Shown here: one piece after another, positions 12,021 through 25,270 of the stretch
Layout: the number at the start of each line of letters is the position of its first letter
Position numbering within the stretch: the stretch's first letter is position 1
Origin: Glandiceps talaboti
Lineage: Eukaryota > Hemichordata > Enteropneusta > Spengelidae
Length of the DNA: 64,000 nucleotides
Reading direction: 5' to 3'
Assembly (NCBI RefSeq): GCF_964340395.1
Contig: NC_135552.1
Coordinates: 12,242,194-12,306,193 of the forward strand
Position numbers and translations under genes: made by a program
Notes under the pieces: model-generated
Told to the model about the DNA's origin: nothing
Seen by the model: only the letters and a program-made list of their open reading frames with translations
The model's database searches: none

Positions 12021-15000
12021 CTAAAATCTAACTTGTGGTCTGAAGTGTGGCTGGAATTTGTTGGTTTTGACTCCCAAACGTACTTCCTGAGATGCTTTCC
12101 ATTTTTGAATAACTCGTAGATCTTTGATTTTACGTTCTGCTGCTTCGCCTGTAAAAGACAAAAAAATAAATATATTAAAAACACACGAATACAGAAGAAA
12201 TAGTGTTGTCACCAAATTGATAATGGTTCAAAGTTATGTCACAATAAAAAAAATGTCTATGAAAGTAGTTACCTCAATTTTTTTGATTCCACAGGTCAGG
12301 TAAAAATTTTCAATTTTGTGTCTCAATGAAAGTTTACTTTTCCTAACACATGAATCTATTGGAACCAGACAGAACATTCCTCATGTAACTTATAAACATA
12401 CTATCTGAGTTGGATATATATTTTTTTTACTTTCTAACATAAAATGTCTCATAGTAGACAGCATACCTGTGGCTCCAGTCCATCCAAGTGCTTTGTATTG
12501 TGAAATGACATTACCAAGAATGGCACGGTTCTTGGTATCTGAACCTGCAGTCCTGCGGATTGGTGGCAGATTCTGTTTATAGTATCGCATTAAATCTCGA
12601 TGTCCCACTCTGGCACCTGAAGAAATAAATGCAAGGTATTCATTACAAAGTTATATCAAATACCCATGGCAACCAGCCAAGCACAGACAGACACACAGAC
12701 ACATGACAGTTATAGTCATATGTATTGTTTTATGAGTGTGTTCCATAAACATTAAAGTGGCCATGTGGATGAAAATTTGGTATCTATTTTGGATTTATTG
12801 TTATTTGATAAAACAGCTTGACTATGTTTTTCTACTTGAAAAAATCATGTGAAATAACATATACCAAGTCTATGTTCACAACTCAATAAACTGCAAAACA
12901 TTAAACAATGTATAAAATGTTTGTTATTATTGTACGTAAAATAACAAACTTTTCACACTTTTTGCATCAGTCTCTTTGCAATGTATTGAGTTATGAACAT
13001 GGACTTGGTATATGTTATTTCACATTATTTTTTCAAGTAGAAAAACATAGTGAAGCTGTTTTATCAAATACAAATCCAAAATAAATACCAAATTCTCATC
13101 CATATGGCCACTTTAAGAGTTTGTACAGGTTCAATTTGATTAAAATCTGATTTAGGAATATGGCTTGGTTTCCTCTTTTTACCTTTATTTCCTTTGTAGA
13201 GTCATTTCATTTTGTACTTCTGAGAGTTGTTTCCCAGGAAGAGGCAATCAACTCTAAGAATAACAAAATCAAAACGAAAGTACAGTATTTGAAGGAACTA
13301 CAGGCAACCTAGCTGTAATCCCCCAGATTTTAATCTAGTTATGACACTTCTGGTGGTACATGTATAGTAAATTAATCAACTTTTGATTTATATGCCATCT
13401 AAACAATTTTGACAACATGACCTTACCTGATGGTAAGACTAGTTCTCCATCTTCATTGATATCTACTGACTTGTCAGGTACATCATTATCATTATCATCA
13501 TCACTGTCTACATCCATACCGTCATCTACAGCACCACTACTACTACTGCCAGCACCTTGTTCTGCTAGTCTAGCTGCTCTTTTAGCTTGACGTTGTTCAT
13601 AATCTGGATAGCTGCGTCTGTTGGTAAACAGAAATGGTCTATGTCAAGAACTTTTATCTTTATTATTAAGTATTACATCCTGGTGTGTTCTACAGTCAAA
13701 ATGATTCAGTATGAGTATAAAACCAATTTCTGGTATATAATCAATGGACAAGGATGGCAAACACTTAGTCACACTGGATGGATGTCTTGATGTCACAAGT
13801 CCAGTGTAACCAAAGTCAGTGTTGGCTAGTTTGTTCCAGTCTGTGATAGTTCTTGTAAAAATTAGTTCCTGTATATGTCTGTATTGTAGCAAGGTATTTG
13901 AAAGCTTCTCAAGTCGTTTCTTGTGTACTTTTCCACATGTTTGGTTTTCCACAGGGTATTATATATAATAGAAAAGAGAATTTCAAATCTATTTTAACAA
14001 GTCTGACTTACCTGAAATCATAGAAATCAGAATATTCATAGATAGCATCACCTTCATACAACAGTTTACAATGACCTTTGTCTTTCATATGATTCTGTGC
14101 TGCTGGTACTGAATAGAAGGATCTACCTTTCTCATTACACCATAAACACATAAACCCTTCGCCGACTTTCTCACCTACAGTGTAGAAATGTGAAGAGATT
14201 CCATCAAATGTTCTTGAGTTTGTTAAAGAAGCAAGGATCAGTCAAAGTACAGTATGGCACTGAAGAGAACAGGAATGGATTGAGTTTGGCAATTATGCAA
14301 GACAACACAGCCGGTTCCAATAAAGAGGCTCTTTACATTTTTTGTAAACTAATTGGAACACTCTGACTGTTCACAGGGTTAGGTCTAAACAGAAATGACG
14401 TAAGCTGGCAAGATTGTGAAAGCCAATGGTGAAACATTTCAATATAGCAAGACAAACAGAAACAGATTTTTACCTGATTCAATTCAATTCAATTCAATTT
14501 AACATTCAATCAATATAACTTTAAAATTTCTTTTTGGCTTTGACCCGAAAAGAGACAAATGCACAATTTACATCCAGATACTCTGGTACCATGGTTACAG
14601 CCTGTAACACTGTGAGAATAAGAACTCACAAATGGATTTGAGTGTATGGACTAGTATCATAATCAATAATTGACAACTTGTTATCAATTTATCATCAGAG
14701 TTCATGATCACCACACACCCCAATCCTAAATTTTGAGATTTTACGTACCTAAATATCTCATTAACCCTTCCAAGTCAACCATGTATTCAATATTTGGTAT
14801 AAAGAAACTGTGTTCTTTAGTCATATGTTGTACATTGATTTCAATCGATGAACTTGAATGAGAACAAAATAGACAATCTGTTACTTCAATGGCTTCTCCT
14901 TCAACTTCACCCCATGATCCTTCACTGTCTGTGTCCATTTCTGCAAAGAATATCATAGAACATGTATTTAGTTTCATATTTACAGAATGTTTAGGATGAA

Positions 15001-15841
15001 ATTAACAATAGCAATGGTTCCTCCACAAAACTGAAGCTAGAGAGCAAATGTAACAATGTAGTAGGCCCAAAAATGTTGTATGTAATCAGTAAAGTTTTGT
15101 TTTGTTTTCAGATAATTAATACATGTACTGGATTATGAAGTATATCTTAAAATTTGTATGATATTAGTAAACGTCTTGATTTCAGATAATTTTCATACAT
15201 GATAGTTTATACACTATAGTTTACCATTTGACTGATTAAAATGTTGCTCTCCATACTACAAGAACATAGAATGATGATACCTGGATGACATCCATGCTAT
15301 TGAATTCATTATCAACTTCATATGACTTACCATCTTCTAACTTGGCAGCTTCGTTTGTTTTCATCTTCTTTTTTGTACCCCCAGAGGGCTCTGCACTTTG
15401 ACCAGCACTGTTTTTGTCTTCAGCTTTGTACCCAGCACGTGCTAGATTAAGAGCGTTTCTCATAGCAACTTCACTGTCCTCGTTTTCAAGGTGTCCTTTC
15501 TCAATCTTTTTCTCCATATCATCTTTGATTTTTTTGGTGATCTTTGCTTCTATTTCTTTATGTTTTTTCGATTTCATGTGGTTTTCATAAGCATTCTGTG
15601 TGTTGAAATGTTTATTGCATATTTTACACTGAGATGATGTATCTTTTTCAGCTTCTTCACTCTGTGCTCTCTGTGCAAGCACCTTCTGTTGAAAATTTTC
15701 AGCAGTAACTGGTGGTAAGTCAGCAACCTTTCTTTTAAGATTGTAACGATGCCAGTCTGACTTATAGTGAGAACGTTGTATCTCGGGACTGGCAAATGCC
15801 ACACGACAACTAATGCATGTGTACTGAGATGGTGTAGCCAT
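12021..15841 (-). CDS. ZNF622: ZNF622 / Rei1-like 60S maturation zinc-finger protein, 6 coding exons
   Basis: Cytoplasmic pre-60S factor family (yeast Rei1/Reh1, vertebrate ZNF622/ZPR9) that works late in large-subunit maturation. Coding exons in transcript order: 15841-15331, 14940-14749, 14174-14012, 13617-13427, 12616-12467, 12148-12021. Phases close to 444 aa. C2H2 fingers: C9-C12-H25-H31, C72-C75-H88-H94, a third in exon 2 (CLFC...HMTKEH) and a fourth in exon 3 (CLWC...HMKDKGH). A Ser/Asp-rich acidic segment lies in exon 4. The conserved C-terminal block runs from VGHRDLMRYYKQ and ALGWTG to the terminal FRPQVRF, as in the vertebrate protein. An exon 1 donor at 15330 (GTAAGT) was chosen over one at 15280 because only the former keeps frame with exon 2. 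The gene is divergent from RPL37A. Confidence 0.95.
12752..13116. mobile_element. Foldback MITE with TTAA target duplication in ZNF622 intron 4
   Basis: An element of 357 bp (12756-13112) is bounded by TTAA on both sides. The ends AGTGGCCAT...ATGGCCACT begin arms of more than 100 bp that pair almost throughout (for example ACATATACCAAGTCTATGTTC with GAACATGGACTTGGTATATG). TTAA target sites are typical of piggyBac-type elements, so a piggyBac-mobilised MITE is inferred. Confidence 0.75.
13720..13955 (-). mobile_element. Non-LTR retrotransposon C-terminal remnant in ZNF622 intron 3
   Basis: Minus-strand translation gives YRHIQELIFTRTITDWNKLA. This resembles the F-F-P-R-T-I-x-D-W-N-x-L motif found near the end of many LINE ORF2 proteins. 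Only about 80 codons are preserved, without a reverse transcriptase domain. It is a different lineage from the 2760-3060 remnant. Confidence 0.5.
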
Positions 15842-16772
15842 GGTTTACGTTGATCCTGGAAAAAAAGAATTGAAAGTTACTATAACAACTTATGTTATAA
15901 ACAATGTTAACATGAAATGACAATAGTCACATTTTGTCAGATTACACACCAGATAATCATTTTATTCTCCTGCAACACATATCCCCTTTTAACAAATTAG
16001 CATTACTAGTAATGAATCCATGAGGGTGCCCCCATTATATTTTCAATAAATATGAAAATTGAAATGTCTTCTGATATCTCCATTCACTGAGATCAGAAAT
16101 ATTTATATTCCAAGTCCTATCTTTTTAGTCATTTGTGTCAGGGAGTACTATGAATAATGATTATGACAAAGATTTAGAAAATAGGTCTTACAGTTCAGAT
16201 TTTTTATGAATATCACAAATGTTATGCATATGTACTAGTTAACGAAAAACTGCTGTGTCAGGAACTTCCTGTACAGTCACCAATCTTTACTGTTACTCTT
16301 ACCATGCCATGTGCCATGATGTTGTGGTCATCATCGAATTATGATAATAAATGTTATATTACCTTATATGAAGAAATGAAATCGGATATTCCCAGTCTCT
16401 CCCAATTATAATTTGAGGACTGTCCTCTCCTCTACAACGACTGTCGTTGTAGTGTATCACGATAGTAATGTTCTGGAAACTGGTTGTGCAATGCGTTTAT
16501 GTATCACAACCCACCTGACCTACTGATTGACCCAGCTTGACCCGAAAGGTTGAGAAACCGGAAGTGTGTTTTGTAATAAAAATAATGGCATTGATACTTT
16601 TTCAAATTATATGACTTATCTCTGTTCGGTTAGATTAGTTTTGAAAGAACGTCCAGTTCAGTCAATTTGAATACATCATCAAAATTTTGTACTGTTATTT
16701 TTTGATGTGTCGAACGAGGTCAACACTGACGCATGCGTACTATCTTCCTCTTTCCTTGGACTTCATACAAAA
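15842..16772. promoter_or_regulatory. Divergent promoter region of ZNF622 and RPL37A
   Basis: The 931 bp between the two start codons contain a palindromic ACGCATGCGT at 16729-16738, close to an NRF1-type site, just before the RPL37A pyrimidine tract. There are several CG dinucleotides near 16380-16740, more than in the surroundings. ZNF622 5' UTR sequence presumably starts in the first few hundred bases. A shared promoter is inferred from geometry only. Confidence 0.5.
16744..16757 (+). promoter_or_regulatory. 5' TOP-like pyrimidine tract of RPL37A
   Basis: Fourteen consecutive pyrimidines starting with C lie 15 bases upstream of the RPL37A ATG. This fits the terminal oligopyrimidine start of ribosomal protein mRNAs, which links their translation to mTOR signalling. 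The exact transcription start cannot be read from the sequence. Confidence 0.65.
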
Positions 16773-18954
16773 ATGGTGAGAGATTGAACCAGTTGTTACA
16801 ATCCGGGCCATCCTGTAATATTTTCCCACTTTTTGAATATTTTGTGATTGCAGATATCTTATACAGATGACCTTTTTCAAGTTTTTAGTGGTTTCATATT
16901 AAAAAATGTCCGTCTCTTATTTGTAATCGTTGTGTTTACATGGCCTGTGTTCGACAGCTCTCCTATGGAAAGTTAGTCATACAGACTAGTAAAAAGTAGG
17001 ACTGTTAGTTTGTTTCTGGTAGTACTATTAGTAGCATGGACGTATCACCCACGTGGGTAATATTTCCATGATAATAGTGAAGTGTGTGTTTTATTGATAC
17101 CGTTTAAAACCGTATTTGAAATATTGTGTTAAATTATGGCTAAAGAAATATCGTCCATTCGCATTTCATAGTACCAAAACAAGCCAAATTATAAATATGG
17201 ACTTGTTGGAGGTGGCATGATGATACTATGAATACCATACCAAAAATCTGACAAATGTTTGTAATCCACATTACTTTTGACATGGTTTGATTTGATTATT
17301 GTAGACATTAAATTATATTAAGAAATTTATTTAAAACTTTACTGTTGACAGGCCAAGCGTACCAGAAAGGTCGGTGTTGTGGGTAAATATGGTACACGTT
17401 ATGGTGCTTCCCTCAGGAAGATGGTAAAGAAAATAGAAATCACACAACATTCAAAGTACACATGCACATTCTGTGGAAAGGTGAGTTATTGTTTGTCACT
17501 CTGTTAACATTGCCTTCACTTGGTTAATTCAGTATGTCCCCATGATAGGAGATATATATGAAATGAATCAAGTGAGGGGACTAAGCAATTATTGTATCAG
17601 CAGTTTCAAGTACTTTCATGACTTTTGCATGCATGAAAAAGATATCTGTTGTTAGATGTATGCTTGACATATCTCTTGCGTTTGAACCAATTGCATCAAC
17701 TGTCAACAGTTTGACCATTCAGATGTAATGTCATCTTCCAGTGTTGGGTCAACATTGAAGAACTTTTTAGAAAGATAACATGGGTTGAATATATTTAATT
17801 TTATACTGATACTATTAAAGTGAACTTACTGACGTTTTCATTAACATTCAGTAGTTACAGTGAAAGTTAGATGGATGTACTAATCTGTAGTATTTTAGTA
17901 AGTAATCAAACCATGATAGCAATCTAATTTATCAAAGGATGAAAAACAAAGTACTCTGCTGTCATAAAAGATGTGATAACTACAATGTATACAGTTGGTG
18001 TCTCATCTGATGACCATACTGATACACTTATTTTGCACATTTCAGGAAAACATGAAAAGGAAATGTGTTGGTATCTGGCATTGTAAGAGTTGCAAGAAGA
18101 CCATTGCTGGTGGTGCTTGGGTTTACAGGTAAGTCATATTCACCTTGTGTCAGTATTTTCATTTAATATAAGGAGAACTTGCCAATTGATAATGAAGTTC
18201 TCAGATTAGAAAGTCACCATTTGATAATAAATTTACCATTTGATTGAGAAACCCTGCATTCGATAATGAGAAACTTCATTTTTTTGATGAGCAAGTCACT
18301 ATTGGTAATGATAAACTTGAAGATATAAGAAATTAAATTTGTATTCTCAACTTTGACAGCAGTATATTCCACAAACTTTCTTTGACAAACTATTACAAGT
18401 CAAAATCTTAATCACCCAACTGCTACACTCCCACAAAGGCAACTCCATTCTTCCTCTTATTCTCGTCTTCTGTGTTCCAAGGGTATTTATGAAGACTTTT
18501 TTTGGCCAGATATCTTTCTCTCTCGTATTTGGTCTACATCATAGGACAATCTTCCTTTCGATCTCTGTCACAGCAAGTCTCTTACATCCTTCCGCCATTC
18601 TCTCAGACTCAACACTTATCTCTTTCAAAATTAGTCTCGGCCTTCTCTGATTGCCTAGTATCCAGTGTCTGTGAATCCACTTTTCCTCTTACCATGCAGT
18701 CATTTCCTTTCCATTGACTTCTGCACCGTGGGATTGCAGAGATTAAGCATACTATAAGTCATCATTATTATTATCTTCAAAGTGAACCCAGAGTAAGCAA
18801 TTCAAAATTTTGCCAATCATCCTTTGTAAGACTATGCATACATTTGTTATGAGTACTTCTAACTTATGTTTTCATATATTTTTATTTTAGTACAACTGCA
18901 GCAGCCACAGTCAGAAGTGCCATCCGACGTCTTCGTGATATGAAGGATCTGTAA
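16773..18954 (+). CDS. RPL37A: 60S ribosomal protein eL43 (RPL37A), 4 exons
   Basis: Structural protein of the large ribosomal subunit. Coding exons: 16773-16775 (the ATG alone), 17352-17480, 18046-18128, 18891-18954. Junctions are GT-AG and the product is 92 aa, the family's usual length. The protein begins [19 protein letters not shown]. It has the C-x2-C (CTFC) and C-x2-C (CKSC) zinc-binding pairs of eL43 and ends [12 protein letters not shown]. An exon carrying only the start codon is common in animal ribosomal protein genes. A TOP-like tract precedes the gene and AATAAA lies 57 bases after the stop. Confidence 0.97.
18180..18310 (+). repeat. Degenerate short tandem repeat in RPL37A intron 3
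   Basis: Repeats of roughly 27 bp with the core TTGATAATGA-A-CTT occur about five times with substitutions. They lie just downstream of exon 3. No function is evident. Confidence 0.4.
18490..18785 (+). mobile_element. Decayed LINE 3' end in RPL37A intron 3
   Basis: In the frame starting at 18545 the translation [20 protein letters not shown] ends in TYLFQN and a stop. This is the hallmark C-terminus of CR1-like ORF2 proteins. Upstream and downstream codons are broken by stops. It is followed by a short TATTATTA tail near 18765, as expected for such elements. Confidence 0.65.
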
Positions 18955-19010
18955 ATTTGAGATCAATTGTTGGCTGGAATTTTGATTGTGTAACTTGCTT
19001 TTTCATTACA

Positions 19011-19016
19011 AATAAA
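19011..19016 (+). terminator. RPL37A polyadenylation signal AATAAA
   Basis: A canonical hexamer lies 57 bases after the stop codon, matching the short 3' UTRs of ribosomal protein mRNAs. Confidence 0.75.
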
Positions 19017-20462
19017 CCTAGTTTGTCATCACACCGGCCAACAGTTGTACTTGTTTGGTGTTATTCTAGTATTTGAGATGGATGAGGAAGAGAGAGATGT
19101 GCATGCTAGGCAAAGTAAAATGTTACCAAAAACATTCTACTATCTTTGTCTCCCATGTAATTGTAAAGAACTTATCCCATATTTTCCATATTTTGTTTAC
19201 TACTACATGTACTGTTCAGCATTTCAGCCCTCATTTCTCCTTATGTATGTTTGGCATCCACTTGTGACACTTCTTTTGAATAAGACATGGGTGCAGTGTT
19301 TACATTCAATCTGATGACTGGAGAATGTGAATACAGTGTTTTTGCCAAGGGCAGTAAGTAGGTAAAATCTACCAGGGTTCCTAAACAAACTTGCCATAGA
19401 CTCTATGGGGGAAACACTGCCATATTTACCCCTTTCTGTTGCAAAGATTCCCCAACCTTAGCAAAAAGTTAAGTTACTGTGCAGCAGTTCTGATTTACAC
19501 CACAATGCAGAAACCAATAAGAAACTGCATATTCTACAGTAACATAGCAAGATTGCAATTTCTTGCTACATTTGGTCTATTATGAAATAAACTATTTAAA
19601 TATACTGCAACTAGACACAGACATGCAGGCACCAATATTTTGATGTCTGCATTTGATGTATGCATGGTGGCACATTAGTTCACAAGAAACTAGCATTTCG
19701 AGATGGTTGTATCAAACAGATCTACTGAACAGTAACTTGAGACAGGCTGTATCAATGTGTTTAGACTCTGTAAGAACACCACAAACACACCCAAACAGGC
19801 TATTGATACAAGATTGAGGTGAACTGCATCTTTATTGACAACCAGCTGCTCAAAACTTACATTACTCACCGTACATAAAAATCAAAAGCCATGTAAATTT
19901 CTTAGTGAAGCTGCTCAATTGATCATAAAAGTTTGGTGACACTAAATGAATAAATTATGGTAAATACTCTTAAAAATGTAGATGAATTAAATTGCAAATG
20001 TAACATTTTTAAAATAGTTGCACTATACAAGGATACTATATTTGGGAAAGAGGAAATGGTACAACTATTCTGATTGGCTGCATCAATCATGTAGGTTATT
20101 TGGTCTACCAATCAACATCAAGGAGGTAAAGTAGTTGTAATAAAACTGCAAAGTTTTGAGGTACATGAACTTGCAATCATGATGACTGATTGGTCCCCTA
20201 CAAAATTTGTACACCAAACAGAAGTACTCTTGGAAGCCTACCAAATGTTAACCCTAATATATGAACTAGATGTACTTTGATTGGCTAATCAGTAATATTG
20301 TTGTATGAATATTAAATGATGCATCTCGCAGAACCTTATTGGTTAAATATTATCTTACGTGGTCAGTTGATACCACATCTGATCATGCAGCTTCTAAGAT
20401 CACAAAAAATGATGTACACTAAAATATCACTTTCAAATTAATGTAATTAAGTCCTCAGACGA

Positions 20463-20542
20463 CTAGTTTGTTTACAGACAAGGAAGGTGTCAGCAAAACC
20501 AATCTATCGTACTATGACTATCCTTGTCTGTAAAGAGACTAG
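20463..20542. mobile_element. 80-bp inverted-repeat element
   Basis: The arms are CTAGTTTGTTTACAGACAAG and CTTGTCTGTAAAGAGACTAG, extended by GA/TC. They pair over 22 positions with two mismatches around a 36-bp centre. It may be a tiny MITE. Confidence 0.55.
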
Positions 20543-20712
20543 GCATTTTAGAAGATTACTTAAATGTAAAAGTCCACAGAAAGTGAGCCATCAGGTTTTT
20601 CGCACCAAAAGATGAAGTCAATCACTACACCATGTATATGCATGCACCGTGTGTAAATTTATCAAATTACTGTACATTGGAAGGAATTCTCCCTCCACAA
20701 AGGAAACACTAA

Positions 20713-20800
20713 ACAGTCTGTAAGATACGACATGTCATGCCACCTCTAGGAGTTGACAGATGCACGAGGGCGCCCCATCACAGTGTATCTTACAGACTGT
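20713..20800. mobile_element. 88-bp element with perfect 16-bp terminal inverted repeats
   Basis: ACAGTCTGTAAGATAC at 20713-20728 is exactly inverted at 20785-20800. The interior of 56 bp is GC-richer than its surroundings and non-coding. No target duplication could be assigned. Confidence 0.6.
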
Positions 20801-22200
20801 CAATGAAGGTAGTACTCTATTCATTACCCCCCTTGGTTTGGTGGTAAACTTATTCTATATTGCTGTCACTTGCTGAAGGATTGTCGTTGTTTAACCTAAT
20901 GACTTATTAGACAGCACAGAGCTGACTAACCAGAATGAATATATGAATCTTAGACAGCACAGCTGATTATAATAGCCAGAATTAATCTATGAATCCATCA
21001 TCCATACAGCTCCAGGACATAGCTGTCGTTGTGGAGTGAAAACAACGATGAATCTCTCAGTCTTGTTTTGAAACAGCGATGGAAAGAGCATCCAAGACAA
21101 GGAACCTTTGAGCCCACACAGAAACATAGTCTACAAACCAGGATAACACATGCATATATACACAAATATGAAAGTAGCAAACTGTGTGCACATGGTACCA
21201 CCTCATAGATGTGCATAAAATTACTGATCATTAAATTCATCGGAAAATGAAAAATAAAGACAATCTTGAGTACAAATTGAAGACGGTTGATGACACAATG
21301 TGAAAACACCAAGGTAACTGTCATGCTGAGATACAAATAATTGTAGTTAATTATGACAGCCATTCTATACTATATTCTATTCTGTATCACATGGAAATCT
21401 TAATATAGTCAAGTTGTTCTACACTGCTGCAGTTATGATCATTTACTTTCATGCAGTAATTTCTATGTAGGTACTTAGCTAAAATCATCCACTTTGTAGC
21501 AAATTTACTATGAGTAAGATGAGAAACATTTAAAAAGAAAATATTTCCCAAATGAGTTAATGAAAGGTGGGTAAATGCTGACCCATTTTTTTACTTGTGA
21601 CGGCAATATTACGCTCCATATTAAACTTTCAGTTATTTGTGTTATTGTCAACAATTACATTCCTTTTCTGGTATTGGGAAAATGTTAAATTTATATCAGT
21701 GGGTTTTTCTCTTGTAAGAACATAAAACATTGCAGCCTGAATCTTACAGATCTTGATATTTCATCTAAACCAAACTGAATGCTCATCCTGTAAAGGCTGT
21801 AACAGTAGCATCGGTACATCACCTCAAATAATTACTTTATATCAAGATATATCACAAAACGGTCATATTGAAAACGAAGGGTATTCAAACAATAAATGCC
21901 ATGAAAACTTACAATATATCATAATAGTATGAATTACATAATACTCATCAATAAAATAACTTAATCTCATTTCTACATTTGGATATAATCTATTGCAGCA
22001 CTTGTGATAATATGTAAATTAACAGCAGGAAGTGGTAATAGGATGGAAGTGTGTAGGGAAAATGAAATTACTTGCAAGAACTTCATGTTATCTGTTAGGC
22101 AAGGGGATGTGTAAACCAAAGATTTCTGCTCCCCTTTTAGTTTACCAAGTTATTTCTCCATGGCACTTTATCTCAGCTGCAAATTTTGCATATCTTAATG

Positions 22201-22340
22201 TATGTGTGTGTGTGTGTGCGTGTGTCTTAATGTGTGCGTATGTGTTTGTGTGTGTGTGTGCGTGCGTGCATATGTATGTGCGTGCATGCGTGCGTGCGTG
22301 TGTGTGTGCATGCCTGCGTGTTTGTGTATGTGTGTGCTGT
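22201..22340 (+). repeat. GT/GC-rich dinucleotide microsatellite
   Basis: A mixed (TG)n tract interrupted by CG, CA and TA steps, about 140 bp. It creates a Cys/Val-rich open frame that is not a gene. Confidence 0.9.
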
Positions 22341-25270
22341 GCCTATTTTCTTTTTTTCCTGTTTAATTTCATATATTGGAAAGACATTGCATTACGAAAA
22401 TTAAATTACAAAATAATGTTTGTGTTCATTTTGATTCCAAGCATTTAGTGTAATTATTTAGTGTATTCACAGGGAGCAACGGAACTGTGTTAAAAACAAA
22501 ACAATTAAATTAATAAATAAAAATAACCATACACAAACAAAAACAAATAAATAACTATTCTATGCATTATAAACCATCTTTACACTATCAAAATAATATA
22601 CTATGTGGTTTGTTACGAATGAGTATACATAGAAAAAATAGTACATTATTTTAATAATATACAGGCACGTATATAATGCATAGATTAGTTATTTATGTGT
22701 TTGAAATGATATTTTTATTTTAATACTCAGACACAATTTGTTCATTTGTGTATGTTAATTTTAATTTTTTAGTTTTGGTTCTTGGGTTCCCTGTGGTGTA
22801 TGATATATTTAGTAATGTATGACTACCCCTCAGTTATGATCACATGATACTCACTACATGGTCACATGACTTAAATACCCAGCACTGATAAGTTGATTAA
22901 AGGTCAAAGGGTAGCAGATTCGTTATTTTATTGTGCAGTGAATGATGGAACAAACAACAAAACAACGTGGTCAAACAATTTTGCTGCAACAAAAAAATGA
23001 TCTACGATGGTCAAAAAAATAAAATAATAACAACAGCTTCTAATAATTTTTCACAGTATGCCATATATAAATATTATATTATAGATATATATTTGAAAGA
23101 TGTTAAAAATATTCAGTATTTCAGATTAGATTAGAAATTGACATGAGCTCAGGTAGAAACACTTTATGTTAAGTTACACCTGATGAATTTCTTACTGATA
23201 TGAATTGGTTTGTTACCAATTATTTTAAAGGTCAGCTTTGATTGAATTCACACAAAATAAAAGTTGAGTTTTGTATCACTCAAAAACTCTGGTTTGTTAC
23301 TTTTAATCTGGTGTTTCCTTGCATCTAGAGTACGTCACATAGACTGAAATATCTGTTGTTGTTGTGGTGTTGTGAGTGCAACGATCAATTACTCTCATGA
23401 TTAAAGGCGCACCTACAACAAAAAATCTCTCAGTCTAAGACAACTGAACTCAGCGTAATTTCAACAATCCCTGCTGTACTGTGGTAGCTGACGGTTTTTA
23501 GAAGATTGCAAATATGGTAACCTTTAAATTCAAGCATCTGAGAAACTGTTAATATGTATTATGACTCCAAAGTTTTGAGTCTGCAATTGTTGTAATAAGA
23601 CAACTCAATGTACAGTATAGCCTCTGAACAACTCAACATAATAGTTGATTTTTACAACATCAACAAAATAAGAACACAATATATACTTGTCAATAATACG
23701 ATAATCAACACTTTAGTATATTTCAATGCAGATGTTCCAAGGGTCAAAGTTCATTTTCTTTCCTGAAACAGAATCTCATCCCACTATTGTCATGGTAATG
23801 GTACGAAGCGTTATACAGAAATAATTTTTTCATAACATTATTAAAAAGATAGCACTTGAGATTATGAATTACAGCTGATGTATTCCCAATTGATTGACTG
23901 ATATTGTCAATTAACCTAATTTTTTCTTATCAAAGGTTGAAAACAAAGTGACTCACAGGCATGAGCTCAACTCTGATCATAGACTAGATTATGGTGGTAT
24001 TCTTTTTTACATACCCAGTACCCACAATAACATATCTTACCATTAATACTGAAGTCGTATATTTTTTTAGGGCATGAAAAATTTTGTGGGGAATGGCAGG
24101 CGTATTTTAATAATTTGGTGGACAGTACAGTGCAAGGGAAAAGTAGATACTACTTGTACATAACTCATCCAGTCATGTGCTGTATACAACTATTATTGAC
24201 ACTTTTCACAACAACTGAATATAGAAATATGACAACTTGTACAGTGTGTTAGTGGGACGTATTTCTGCAGAAAATGCTGTAGTGTGAATTCTGCTCAAAT
24301 AAATCTTGCACTGAAGTACATACAACTACAGTATATGACATAATTCAGTCGTCTAGTTTAGAATAAATGTCACTGCAATACCCCAAAGACATTGTGGAAT
24401 CTGAAAGTACAGATTAGTCATGCAATGCTTTTCTCGGAGGGCACTGTATTATTTTTATCAATGCTTTGGTATAAATTATTTTAAAATATTAAAATAGTTA
24501 TTTTTTGGGGGGTGTGGTTTTAAAATCACCAAAATAAAATGCACAGCAAAATAGTGGTTGACAAAAAAAATATGACACACGTCAAGGACACAGTTAAAAC
24601 AAGGCTAAAACTGAAAACAGGACACAATAAATCAATTCTTTCCTACCTTCTACAAATACAAAGTGTCAAGACAAAAAGATTGTAGTAAATGTTATGTCAC
24701 TACCAGAAATTTTCCCATAAAACCTTGCAGAAAATCTCCAAAATGGCCGAACACATGTCAAGTGCATTAGGGCTTCTTTACAAGATTCCAAAGTTAAGTA
24801 AGTTACCCACTGTCCTATTTTATCACCTAAAATCATATTTAAGTTGATAACAGTAATCAATACAAGTGTACTAAAGTTAGAAGTAAGTCTGTCTGGACTT
24901 TTCCCGTTCATCGTACTTTCTCTACTATCAAGGAAGATAATCAGTTAAAAAATATATTCAGATTTACGTCATTGAAGGGTGACAAACCACACTTTCAAGT
25001 AAAAGTAATCATCAGTTGATTAAACTATTGGCTAAAAAATATACTTAGATTTGGTTTAATTACAAGCACAGAATAATATTATCTAAACATCTCAATACAT
25101 TTTATCTGTAAATAATTAAAACATTCTTAACCAAAGCCAAACAATTATTTATTTATACATGATTTGTGTGATATTTTATAACATATACTGATAATTGCCT
25201 TGAAGTCCTGAGAATATACAAGTACAGTACGTGTAGCTATTTGAATCTTTTATGTAAGCATATCTATATC

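Noticed and set aside
15281-15330. Longer ZNF622 exon 1 using the donor at 15280
   Set aside because: It would end in phase 0, which does not join exon 2 in frame; the GTAAGT at 15330 does.
16776-18890. snoRNA genes in RPL37A introns
   Set aside because: Ribosomal protein introns often host them, but the only C-box-like words (for example CTGATGA near 18007) lack a D box at sensible spacing and flanking stems.
20998-21363. 121-codon minus-strand open frame in the intergenic region
   Set aside because: Cys/Phe/Leu-rich composition typical of random AT-rich frames; no homology recognised.
22032-22448. 138-codon plus-strand open frame
   Set aside because: Most of it is the GT/GC microsatellite, giving Cys/Val repeats; no splice or homology support.
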